DNA from: Closterium sp. NIES-65
Lineage: Eukaryota; Streptophyta; Zygnematophyceae; Desmidiales; Closteriaceae
Assembly: GCA_948144175.1 (NCBI GenBank)
Contig: CANXME010002543.1
Coordinates: 62,001-126,000 of the forward strand
Length of the DNA: 64,000 bases
Direction of reading: 5' to 3'
The notes beneath the pieces are model-generated. The model made no database searches. It was not told the origin of the DNA and was given only the letters and a program-made list of their open reading frames with translations. This document shows, piece after piece, positions 54,792 to 64,000 of this stretch (its first letter is position 1; each line of letters begins with the position of its first letter). Position numbers and translations under genes: made by a program.

Positions 54792-55397
54792 ATGCATAGG
54801 GGGGAGTTGGCTGAGCGTGGTAGGGCATCGGGTGTGAAAGGGCTGAATGGGAAGAGTAAAAAGAGAAAGCAAGAAGGGACAGAAGAGTTTTCACGAGAGG
54901 AGAGGAGGGTGGGATCTGCACCAATTGACGAATCTCTCCTCTCTCCAAGTGTGACATCTGCTGGCATGGTGGAGGTGGGAAGGCTGACAGCTCTTGAGAA
55001 ACTTTGGATACATCAGACGGCAGTCATGGATTATGAGCTGCAGCAACTAATAGCTCTCTCCTCTCTTAAAGAGCTGGCCCTTTCTTTTAACCAAGGTGTG
55101 ACAACTGCTGGCATGGTGGAGGTAGAAAGGCTGACAGAACTTGATATACTTTGGCTAAATGAGGTGCCAGTCACGGACGATGGGCTGCAGCAGCTGACGG
55201 GTCTCTCTTCTCTCGAAATGCGAAGGCTTTCTAACTGCAAGGGTGTGTTGGATGCGGGAACGGTGCATGTGGGGAAACTGTCAGGGCTTGAGGACCTTCG
55301 GCTGGATGGCACGGCAGTCACGGATGATGGGCTGCAGAAGCTGACTGCCCTGACTAAGCTGACAACTCTCTATACTCCAAAAAGGGGGTCACCTTAA
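54792..55397 (+). CDS. Leucine-rich repeat protein, short (201 codons)
   Basis: Basic Lys/Arg-rich N-terminus (residues 1-45), then leucine-rich repeats of the consensus TxxGMVEVxRLTxLxxLWLxxxxVTDDGLQQLTxLSSLxxLxLxxC: TSAGMVEVGRLTALEKLWI (about 56-74), ELQQLIALSSLKELALSF, TTAGMVEVERLTELDILWL, DDGLQQLTGLSSL, DAGTVHVGKLSGLEDLRL, DDGLQKLTALTKLTTL. Such repeats form a curved protein-binding scaffold. No signal peptide, kinase, F-box or transmembrane segment is visible, so the partner is unknown. The frame stops after about five repeats, short for this class, and may be the end of a larger broken gene. The ATG at 54,792 is simply the first in frame. Confidence 0.6.
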   Translation: MHRGELAERGRASGVKGLNGKSKKRKQEGTEEFSREERRVGSAPIDESLLSPSVTSAGMVEVGRLTALEKLWIHQTAVMDYELQQLIALSSLKELALSFNQGVTTAGMVEVERLTELDILWLNEVPVTDDGLQQLTGLSSLEMRRLSNCKGVLDAGTVHVGKLSGLEDLRLDGTAVTDDGLQKLTALTKLTTLYTPKRGSP

Positions 55398-55849
55398 GCT
55401 CGATGACGTGCGCAGGCGGATTGGCGGGTAGAGTGGAGGGGAGTAATGATGAAGAGGAACTCGAGGTGAGAGAGGACGTGATCGTGTGTTGATACGGACG
55501 CCTGAGGAGGGGAGGCATGCATGCACAGGAGTGAGGCATATAATGGTGGTTCAACTTGCATGCTGCAGAGAGTTTGGAAATGGTCGTGCCTTTCTGTTGG
55601 GCAGAAGCACGTGCAGGCCTGGTTGGGCAAGAAGTGACTGAGTGCATGAGAGGAGGCTGCACAGAAATTGCCTTCATGGCATAGCTTATAATAGAGCGGT
55701 TTGAAGCAGGGAAGATGGGGAAGGAGAAGGGGATGGGAGAGGAGAGGTGTGGTGGAGCAGGGAAGGGGACGAGGAGGTGAGGCAGGGAAGCTGGGCACAA
55801 GGGCGCGCAAGAGAGCAGTGAGGGAGGCGAGCATGGTTGGCATAGCAGC
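55398..55849. other. No gene seen
   Basis: Spacer between the LRR frame and the CAG-type array. Its open frames are short and without motifs. Confidence 0.4.
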
Positions 55850-56070
55850 AGTGGCAGTAGCAGTGCCAGCAGCAGCAGCAGCAGTTGCAGCAGTAGTGCC
55901 AGCAGCATTGGCAGCAGCAGCAGTGCCAGCAGCAGCAGAGGCAGCAGCAGTGGCGGCAGCAGTGGCAGCAGCAGTGGCAACAGCAGTGGCAGCAGCAGTG
56001 GCAGCAGCAGCAGTGGCAGCAGTAGTGGCAGCAGCAGCAGCGGCAGCAGCAGCAGCTGTGGGCGAAGGTT
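55850..56070. repeat. GCA/GTG trinucleotide array
   Basis: About 220 bp of GCAGCAGCAGTGGCA-type units. It translates as poly-Ala/Val on one strand and poly-Leu or poly-Cys on the other, which explains the long open frames here; I do not take any as a gene. Confidence 0.8.
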
Positions 56071-57079
56071 GAGAAAAGGGGGGTTGAGAAATATATTGCA
56101 GGGCTGCTGAGGGGAGCTGCTGCTGCTGCTGCCACGCAATGAGGATATGTGCTTGCAGATAGGGGGGTAGGTTGGTAGGGAGTAATGATGAGGGAAAGGG
56201 ACATAAGTGATGATGAGGAGAGGCTTATAGGCTCGGAGTGTGGATGTGTGCAATTTGGTGGCTGGGTGAGCCTCTGCCTGTGCACTGCTGAGGGTACGCT
56301 TATGGTTCTGAACTTGTGCCTTGACATCTGCAATAATGGGTTACGTTCAACTAGTCTTGCTGGCCCGATGTTACCTGCAAGCTAGAATAGACCTCACTTT
56401 TATCGCCTTTCCGACTGAAGATGCCCCAATCTTACCGTATTGTATATACATGTTTCCACCACATTTTATCAGCATCAAAGGCATGTACACATGTGCCGTG
56501 CAGTGCTTGCTACAATACGTTTGACTGGGTGGCAGGCCACGGCATGATCCATGGGAACGGAGTGCAGAAGTGAAGCAACAATGGAGCTGTTTACACACAT
56601 GAAGGGTTTAAGTCATGCATTCTGCTGCATCACCCACCCACATGGCCCATTCGCTGCCATTAAGGAAGCAAGCAGAAGATAACAATTTCAATTTCAATCG
56701 AATCTGGGTTTCCCTATTTCGTAGCATTGCATTGCAACCAGGTCGCCCTCCTACCCTATGTGTCACTTCCAGCTTTCACAATGGCTTATCTGCTTCAGAA
56801 TTCATGGTGGATATACCGTACGCAAAACACCAGACTTCATGGTACACGAGACAGAACCGCAAAAACTGCACCTTCTCACTGCAGCCACACTCCTCCACCC
56901 ACTCAATGCACCCCTAAAGTGGCTGGTTACTAGTGACTCAGTTTCTGCTGATGTGTGGCACCCATTTACACCACTCTGCACTCGAGAGGATTATGCTGTG
57001 ACTAGGAGATGGGCGGGCATAAGTGTAAGAAACAGAAAGCATTGAAAGAAGCGAAAGTAATTTCGGTAAGAATCAACAA
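56071..57079. other. No gene seen
   Basis: Several 60-100-codon frames on both strands lack family motifs, repeats or splice context. Confidence 0.4.
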
Positions 57080-57230
57080 AACTGTGCAATGGATAACATG
57101 ACATAAGGTATGAGATGAAGTATAAGATGAGGTGCAGGAAAGGTCATGTGATATATGGGATAAGGTATGAGAAGAGGTGTGGGATGAGGTATGGGATGAG
57201 GTATGGAATGAGGTGCAATGCATAGCTGTT
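57080..57230. repeat. GGGATGAGGTAT minisatellite, first array
   Basis: Imperfect 10-11-bp units (GGGATAAGGTATGAGA, GGGATGAGGTATGG). It ends GAGGTGCAATGCATAGCTGTTCC. Confidence 0.7.
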
Positions 57231-57712
57231 CCACCACTCTAAATTCTTGTTTGAGTTCAAAACCATGGCTGCTCACAAGCACGAAATTCCAAAACTGAAG
57301 ACACTCCGATCTGGAGTGCCAAACACCGATACACCAGCATCTCGGTTCTGCCCATGCCCCAGATATTACCTCCCCTGAGTCGCCCTCCCCCCACGGCATG
57401 CCACCATGAGGAGGTGGCTGGTAGAAGCAGCTGAGGGGAGATAGGAGGGAAGGTGGGGTTGGGGGAGAGCATGTAGGGTCTCTCTGCTGCCACCATTATC
57501 TACCCATCAAGGACGAGGGGGAGGGCGAGGGCGAGGAGGGGGAGGGGGGATGGGGAGGGGAAGAGAGTGGAGGGAAACAATTAGCAAGGTAGGCATGAGT
57601 GTTAGTGGGCACGTTTGTTGGCGGCAGGCATGCGAGGGTAAGGCGTTACATGAATCAAATGAATTCAGAAACGACGGTCAGTGTACTAGGGAATCGAGCA
57701 TGATGGTTTGGG

Positions 57713-57835
57713 GTGTGGGATGAGGTGTGAGATGGAATGGGGTGTGGGATGAGGTGTGAGATTGGGTACGGGATGACTTCCTCGATGGTGAGATATGGGA
57801 TGATGTATGGGATGAGGTGCATGTGCACAGCTGTC
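57713..57835. repeat. GGGATGAGGTGT minisatellite, second array
   Basis: The same word family as the array 500 bp to the left, with a similar right edge (GAGGTGCATGTGCACAGCTG), so the two arrays share ancestry including their flank. No gene lies between them. Confidence 0.7.
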
Positions 57836-58500
57836 CCAATAACACATTTCCCTGCCACCCTGCTCAACCAGGGCTACTTAAAACCAGGGGGGAACATTCA
57901 ACGCGACTGCACGAAAATTTTGGGCGGCATGTTTGCGGGAACTGCTGATCGGTTGACGAGCAGCAAATAAAAAGTTGAGAATGGGCGAGCGTGCGGCTTT
58001 TCGTCCGTGAGAAATGAGACTCAGCAGGGGAGAAATTGATAACACTAGAATCAAGAAATTGGGGTTCAAGGGGAGAGAAACTGGGGTGGCGGAAAGGGGA
58101 AAGGAGGTGAAACGATATTGTGGGGGAAGGGGAAACAATTTTTGAGGGAGCGGAATAGGTACGGGAAGGGGGGAAACGAATTGGCGGAAGCACATTCAAT
58201 GACTTTGGTATACATTTGCCAATTCTCGAGGGTTCAAATGTTCACCTGCTCAGGCGAACACACCCCCCATATATTTCTAAATCACTGAGTAACCCCGAGG
58301 TCAAAGGATAACCTTTGACAGAAATCCAATTGAATGTGTACCCTGGTTTTAAGTAGCTCACAAACAAACAACTATGTGAACATGACAAGACAGATAGAGG
58401 GGCATGGAGTGGGGAACAGTACCTCCCCAGTAACGCCTCGCTTGCCACTCCTGCTGCCACTGTGACTTCGGAAATAGATGAGGCGGGCTCGGTTGGGGCA
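57836..58500. other. No gene seen
   Basis: Spacer. A purine-rich segment (58,010-58,190, GGGGAAA and GGAG words) and a TTAAAACCAGG / CCTGGTTTTAA pair (57,879 and 58,341) are the only structures noticed. Confidence 0.35.
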
Positions 58501-58501
58501 G

Positions 58502-58695
58502 GTGGTATGCAAGTGGGTTTTGTTGAAAACATGCTACCTACCACAGGTCATGCAGCATCCACCGCCAGTTATGCAGCAGATGGGGAGGGCTCAGGCGGGG
58601 GGAGGGGGTATGCAAAAGAGGTTGGTTGCTACCTACCCTAGGTCGTGCAGCATCCACCGCCTCTGCAGCAGCCACGGCAGCATAAACCACCGTTC
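58502..58695. repeat. Two direct repeats of about 100 bp
   Basis: GGTATGCAA ... TGCTACCTACC ... GGTC(A/G)TGCAGCATCCACCGCC occurs twice in tandem (about 58,502-58,600 and 58,605-58,690), with point differences and small indels. Not convincingly coding. Confidence 0.6.
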
Positions 58696-58842
58696 TGGAC
58701 ATTGCCCGAAACCATTGCACACTGAACTTTGAGTATTTCCTTCCCAGTTCCGGTTAAAAGTAAGCAACCTTATTGCAAGCCTATCCCTCTGCCTAAGCAG
58801 AGGTACACCTGGTTGCATCAGTGATGAACCAGCTGCTGACAC

Positions 58843-60591
58843 CACAACACCTTCTTTATGCTCACCTTTCATGCTCTCCCTTACCTTTTCCGCCCATCTG
58901 TCATGATCTGTCTGCCAGTTATCTCAAGAAACGTGGTCAAGCAACCACAAAGTGATGAGGCCGTATACATTAGAAAATAACGAGGGGAGAGGGAGGGGAA
59001 TGGGAATGGAAGTTCGGTTGAGAGGGGCGAGATGGGCTATTGCAGTAATTGCAGCACCTCTTTATTGCCACCATGAACCATCAGCCAGCGAGGAGGAGAG
59101 GTGGGGGAAAGAGGGAATGGAGGTTGGAGAGAGGGGGAAAGAGAGCAGCGCAAGGGGCATGGAGGAGGTGTTGGGTATTAGTAGGCAGTTGTGGTGCACG
59201 TGATGTGGAGGGAATGGAGAGGTGCAGCCTGGCTGAGATGGTGGGGGAGTAGATGGGAGGGTGATGGAGAGAAGATGAGGAGGATGCAAGAGGGGGAGGG
59301 ACACTTGGTGCGTGCAACGGCTGACGTACGAGATGGGATGGGACATGGCTCCCAACGAGGCGGAGTTCCAGGTGGCTGCGTCTGGAGATGGTTACTGTGT
59401 TTGGGAAAGAAAACAGGAGGCAAGTCATGGCAAATAAACGCCATGAGTATAAATAGAGATGTTGACTATACATGTGAGCAAGGCTATGTGAAAGCCGTTT
59501 TGTACATGCACAAATACCAAAATACTACTGTTTGAGCAACCTTGCCTACTATGGCATGTTGGAAGTGAGCCACCAGAGCATATTGGTCTTGGAGTTGCCA
59601 TCATCAAACGCTGTTAGAGCAGCAATGTTCGTCCTGGCCCCCTGCGGGTCGTACAGCGCCTGCAGCGCCCACGCAAAGCCGCGCCACTCGTCCGTGGCGG
59701 TGCCACTCAGCACGGGTTGCGCCCACTCCACGAGCTGCTTGGCAAACTCGTGGTCCGGGAAGAGGTGGGTGAGGAAGGGCGAGACGGGCAGCACCTGGGT
59801 GCCCACGCGCTTCTCCATGTCCGCAGGCGGGGCGAACCACAGCGCGGCGTCACGCTTGGTGGACCACAGCACACCCACCACGCGGTTGCCGTCCACAAAC
59901 ACCGCCTCGTAGCCGGGTGAGAGGGACGAATCCGGAGTAGACGAGGCGAGCGGCACGTGCATGAGGGTCTGGCCGGCGAAGGCCTCCACGGCGGCCAGCA
60001 TGGCGCCCAGCGTGGCAATCGGCTGGTCGCCCAGCACGGACGCCAGCAGCGCCGCCGCGTAGTATGCGTTGTCCGCCCCGCTGAAGCTCTCCTGGTTGCG
60101 CTCGTCGCCGAATTCAAACAGCCCGCTGGCCCACGAGTGCAGCGCGTACGCGTCAAAGTGCCGCAGCCTCGGAAATGCCGCGGTGCGCTCTGCTGACATG
60201 TAGTCCGCCGTGAGGTCCTTAAACGGCGCACGGTACTGGTCGCGCCACGCGGGATCAAACTTGGCGACGGTGGCAGCGGCATAGATGAAGTAGCCGTAGT
60301 GGAACTGGTGGTCGTTGTACATGCCCGCTCCAAACTCCGCCCCCTGGTCACGCGACCCCGCCTCACTCACCACACCACCCCACGTGGGGTCGTACAGCAG
60401 GCGGTTACCGGAGAAGGTGCCGTCCAGTCATGCGGAGAGCGCCGTCCGCAGGGCCGGCAGCACGGCGGCCAGGCTGTCCTCATCCCGCACCTGCTTTGCG
60501 ATCAGCGCCAGGCGGGCGGCACGCGCTGCTGTCTTGCCGAAGGAGTAGGTGGAGGGGGAGGGGAGGGGCGGCAGCCATGTCCTGCTTGAGG
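58843..60591. repeat. Segmental duplication, counterpart of 13,009-14,716
   Basis: About 1.75 kb matching the block at 13,009-14,716 in the same orientation, covering about 700 bp of non-coding flank and the 3' half of the GH81 gene. Here the block continues rightward into the rest of the gene, so this is the parental arrangement and the other is the partial copy. Confidence 0.88.
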
Positions 60592-62284
60592 CTGGCCCTC
60601 ATCTCGTCCAGCAGCTGGGGGTCGGACGAGAGTGGCCCTGCGCGCCACGTGGACGGCTGCTTGGGAACCTTGAGGCGCCACAGCGCCCCCTGTATGCCCA
60701 CCGTCTGGCCGTCGATGGTGGGGTAGGCCAGCACTGACGCATCGGGCACCGACTCATCTCTCACGGACGCCCACGGTGCATTGCCGCGTGTGATAGAGGG
60801 TCTGGCAGACGCGGAGTTGTGGTGGCCGCGCAGGGCGCCCATGGCGCCGGAAGGGGAGCCGCTGCAGTGAGGGCGGAGGGCAGAGGCAGAGGAGGGGCTG
60901 TGCATGCTCACCTCCAGGCGCTGGTGCACTGCTCATGGGAGAGAATGGGCCGACGGTAGGGAGGAACAGGGGGATAGGGGTTCAGTTTGATTTGATGAGC
61001 AGATGGCGAGGGTGGTGGGTGATTGCCCTCATAAGCCGATGACGCCTTGTGATGGCATTCCAGGTGACATATGGCAACACCGTGTTTGCGATGACAGTCA
61101 CAGCATGCCCCTACTCACTTGGCAGTGAGCGCATGAGCAGTGGCGCCTTGGTGTCGGCATTGGCCGGCTCGCGCCACTGCTGGGTGCGCCAGGTGTATTT
61201 GATGCGGAACGCGCCCACGTGCGTACTCCCCCCCACCAGCACGGTGGGCACGTGCGCGTCCAGTAGCGCCTCCTCGTCCTGCGCGGAGGAGCCCAGCAGC
61301 AGCGCCACGCGCATCGTCCCCGTGAACGGCACGTCCGCTGCTAGCGTCGACCCATCCTGCCTCAGGGTTAGCGGCGCCGACAGGTACACCAGCCATGTCT
61401 GGTGTAGGAGAAGATAATTGGGGGGGAAACAAGGGGACGGAGGTGGTGAGTATGGAGAGTAAGCAAGCGGGAGGCATGGGCGAGTGAGACAGCGAATGGG
61501 GCTGGTACGGCGGCAATCGCTGGGCAGCAAAGGGGTGCAGTTGGCGCTGCGGACTGACCTGGCCGTTGTTGAGCGCAACACGGTACTTGCTGCTGTCGCT
61601 ACTGCTCTCTCCACTCCCGTGATGGCATAGATTGTTGTCAGCACGGGCGTCGCGGGGGGGCTGCCCGGGGGGAATATGAACGTGAGGAAGGGGGACCCGC
61701 GCATTAGGGGGACCTCGAGGATGAAGGGATCGGCAGGCGCGGAGGAGGGTTGGCGGAAGGAGAGGGTGGCGAAGAGGTCGTCGTAGGCGGAGAGCTGGTG
61801 GGCGGGAAGGCCCTGCAGCATGGAGAGCATGAGCGCGGTGGCGAACGCATGCACGATGTATCCGGGTTGCGGGTCGCGCACCAGCAGCCCCGACGCGATG
61901 CGCCCCTCTGCGCTCTGCACGAGGTACGGCGTCACGAGCTCGGGGTTGCCGCCCTGCCCCAGCACCATGCTCTGCCACGGCGCGTTCGTCGGATACGGCG
62001 CCTGGAATCGGAAGAAGGGGGGAATTCGGCAGGATGAGGGGAGAGGAGTGGAGAAAGTACGGGAATGGGGGAAGACGAAATGGGAGATGCGCTGGGCCGC
62101 CGGCAAGGAGCAGCCTCCAAGTTTGAGAGGGCACTGGAGATCAAAAGCGCGCGGAGATGGGGGAAGCGGAGAGCACGCCCCGACGCCATGGCGGTGGGAA
62201 ACTCACCGTGAGGTTGGCAGACCAAAGGGCGGAAGGCGCGGGAGCCACAGTGGAGGAGAGCGCGGGGAAGGCCACCGACGCCAT
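59549..62284 (-). pseudogene. GH81 endo-1,3-beta-glucanase gene, copy 2, four exons, broken
   Basis: Predicted exons (minus strand): 62,284-62,207, 62,001-61,559, 61,398-61,119, 60,928-59,549, with GT donors, AG acceptors and compatible phases. Family blocks: APYPTNAPWQSMVLGQGGNP and LVTPYLVQSAEGRI (exon 2); NGQ-TWLVYLSAPLTL across intron 2; MRVALLLGSS; YPTIDGQTVGIQGALWRL, DPTWGGVVSEAG, YNDHQFHYGYFIYAAA, HFDAYALHSWASGL, NQESFSGADNAYYAAAL and a C-terminal NSKTNMLWWL (exon 4). GH81 enzymes cut beta-1,3-glucan inside the chain. Lesions: a one-base shift near 61,600-61,625, a frameshift near 60,575, Trp to TGA at 60,428-60,430. The E-x3-E pair of the family reads E-x3-G here. The start ATG has a good context (GCCGCCATGG), but no signal peptide is visible, so an upstream exon is possible. 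Sequencing error could explain one lesion, hardly all. Confidence 0.82.
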
Positions 62285-63473
62285 GGCGGCAGAGGAGAGA
62301 CGCGCTCGGAGTGCGGCGCCGTGGATGACACGGGGAACGAGTTTGGCGGGTTGACGAGAGGAGACGGTACGCGAAGCGCGTAGGTGCGGTGAGGCGTGTC
62401 CCGTGAAGGTCAGATGCGGTCGGGGGGGTTGAAGGCGCTAAATCGGTGCTGCTGGACGGACGATGGCTGTTGCACCGGTGGTGGCTCGTACATTCTGTGA
62501 TCGTGGAAGCTACTAAATATGTTACGTCGTCCTGGCCGTGGGATATCGCCTCCTGCGATGATGGTGACGCCATAGCGCCGGACGCTGCGGACCGTGGGGT
62601 CCGCGACACGCGAATCAGTCGCGCACGCGAAATTCGAGTTCAGCAAACTGCTACCTCACAGTTGCGGGCTCTCGCTTCAGTCAAAGAGCCCGCTTGAATC
62701 CAATGGTGGTCGTTGGCCTCTCCACAGTATGGCAATGCAGCAGCCAAGGCTGATTGATGAGACGTGTATTGGTTCAACTCTGCACACAACGCGTGTGGTG
62801 CAGGTTTGGGATGGCGCGGGAACATCATGGCTCGCCTCGCTGGTTACCCTCTTTCAGCGGCGCAAAGTTGCGACCACGGCAATGCGTGCACGATGTTCCA
62901 GTCGGACGTTAACGACGAATGCAAAATCAGGCTGAGAAATCGTCACTATCGCAAGTACCCTGTTCTTCGAGGTTCAACGAACATGCACGTGAAATCGAGA
63001 TGGTCTGTGCGGCACAGCATTTGCGCTTGTCGTACTTTGAACCACTACACGTCATAAAGCAGCCAAGTTCCACACTACAAGCCAAAAGGGATGTCAAATT
63101 ACAATGATGAACATTGAGAGTTGTAAGGATTTTTTCGGCATTCCTTAAAGCAGCAGCCGTTGTTCGCCCGTTACTGCTAACGGGGCTTCGCCAACTTTGC
63201 ACGCACTGTTTTACCAAACCATGCACTGCTGGCCTGGCCGAGTCAGCCTACGCTTCGGGACTAGCACGAACCTCAATGCCAACCAAGCACTAGCTAGCTC
63301 GCACGCACTACGTAACTGTTGCACGTTTCCCGCATAATTATTCGCTCATTGCCTTCGCTCATACTTTGTACTCGTTTGACACCTAGCGCAATCCTCGCTA
63401 TCTCGTTCCGTTGCACCCGAAGGTGCGATCCTTTGAGCACAAGCCTGTGCTATGGAACCTGCAGAACAATCAC
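62285..63473. other. No gene seen; upstream region of the GH81 gene
   Basis: It should contain the GH81 promoter, but I see no confident TATA box or further exon. Frames of 60-110 codons have no motif. ATCAC (63,469-63,473) would be the target duplication of the LTR that follows. Confidence 0.4.
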
Positions 63474-63883
63474 TGTTTCAACCCTAAACAGGACTTAGCC
63501 AGGGATCGGCTCAGGGTTATTCGCAGGTAGAATTGCAGCAGAAGTAGTGACCTTAGGTCAGAGAGAAAGTAAACGACTCCGATGATGATAGCAATGCATA
63601 CATTTAGTTATATAGGAATATATAGGGGAAAAGAAACAACGTAGCTAGCCATGTACTCTAAAGGGTACATTCCCTTATTATAGCGAATTCAAACCGTGCG
63701 GCGCGGGAACCAGTTTCAAACCTCTTCTCGCCATTTTCACTTCAAATGTTTCTGCCTGCATCGGTTTCAATCTGACGGTTGCTAGGGTTGCTTCAATTGT
63801 TCTGACTCCTCGTCTTCGTACTCGGTAAGGTCTGCTCTTGTAGCGTACACGAACGTTTCTTCATAAAGGTTTATATCTCAACA
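63474..63883 (-). repeat. Probable 3' LTR of Copia family V
   Basis: On the minus strand it begins TGTTGAGATATAAACC, directly after a G-rich tract (ATGGGGG), and probably ends GGGTTGAAACA, giving 410 bp with TGTT/AACA ends. TATATAGG boxes near 63,610-63,630 would suit a promoter. The left end is less certain than the right. Confidence 0.55.
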
Positions 63884-64000
63884 CCCCCATCGGAAGCTGA
63901 CTCGTTTGACTCTATGAGGTTGGAGCACTGCTCGTAGTGCTGACGTGGCAGTCGCCTGGTGAGGAAATCGGCTACCATCTTGGTAGTCGGGCAATACGTC
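63871..64000 (-). CDS. Copia family V RNase H C-terminus, partial at right edge
   Basis: Minus-strand frame entering from the right: YCPTTKMVADFLTRRLP, then HYEQCSNLIESN and SASDGGVEI before TAA at 63,873-63,871. The VADFLT(R/K)RL block is the usual end of a Copia RNase H domain. The frame passes through the polypurine tract and stops 11 bases inside the LTR. Its family differs from I to IV (family I reads PADFLTKRL and ends well before its LTR). The rest of the element lies beyond the window. Confidence 0.7.
   Translation of the reverse strand, partial: TYCPTTKMVADFLTRRLPRQHYEQCSNLIESNESASDGGVEI

Noticed and set aside
55354..56253. 299-codon minus-strand frame rich in Leu, Pro and Cys
   Set aside because: Most of it is translation of the GCA/GTG array; all frames there are open.
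56615..57045. Overlapping small frames of 68-100 codons
   Set aside because: No motif, no splice support and three overlapping frames; treated as chance.
61115..62134. 339-codon Arg/Pro-rich minus-strand frame
   Set aside because: It overlaps GH81 exons 2 and 3 in a different frame. Only its short NNGQ part belongs to the gene, through the one-base shift near 61,610.

Overview
The window is repeat-dominated nuclear DNA from a plant-lineage eukaryote. The evidence is: Ty1/copia LTR retrotransposons primed by initiator tRNA-Met (binding site TGGTATCAGAGC), a spliced GH81 endo-1,3-beta-glucanase gene, a hAT transposase relic, an LRR reading frame, and no bacterial operon, Shine-Dalgarno or rRNA signal. 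The degenerate Copia families and the LRR style suggest a streptophyte green alga such as Closterium. That placement is inference from memory of such sequences and was not tested.

One Copia family (family I: LTR about 1,093 bp, TGTTGG...CCAACA ends, 5-bp target duplications, one gag-pol frame of about 1,526 codons) fills most of the window. Left part (1-8,047): a rearranged minus-strand composite (W) contains an inverted gag-integrase segment and sits inside a plus-strand element (H) that has lost its reverse transcriptase in frame. From 8,048 to 13,008 there are minisatellites and a worn Copia of family II. From 13,009 to 14,716 lies a duplicated fragment of a GH81 gene, followed by a solo family I LTR (14,718-15,810), an RNase H tail and LTR of Copia family III (15,811 to about 17,400), and about 1.1 kb with no gene.

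The centre (18,570-40,188) is one plus-strand element, R, bounded by CTGCT on both sides. It carries two minus-strand insertions of its own family: full-length element A (20,717-27,533, GGAAC duplication) and solo LTR B (27,835-35,770, GCTGG duplication). B is itself split by full-length element C (28,890-35,726, AAACA/CAACA). C, the deepest and so youngest, still has an uninterrupted 1,520-codon gag-pol frame, but lacks six codons of the reverse transcriptase.

To the right lie a family IV Copia relic (40,517-41,608, minus), a TGACGTGG-rich tandem repeat, low-complexity DNA, and element D (43,702-51,622, TTAGA duplication). D has a single in-frame stop, which it shares with R. After D come a broken hAT transposase (53,082-54,604), an LRR reading frame (54,792-55,397), several simple-sequence arrays, and a four-exon GH81 gene on the minus strand (62,284-59,549). 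The GH81 gene is itself broken, and its 3' half is the counterpart of the fragment at 13,009-14,716. The right edge holds the 3' end of a family V Copia.

No gene here looks like an undescribed cellular system. The unusual biology lies in the retroelements: multi-level nesting, two insertions sharing a stop-bearing haplotype, a compact inverted U5 repeat that could make hairpin RNA, and two GH81 copies broken at different places.
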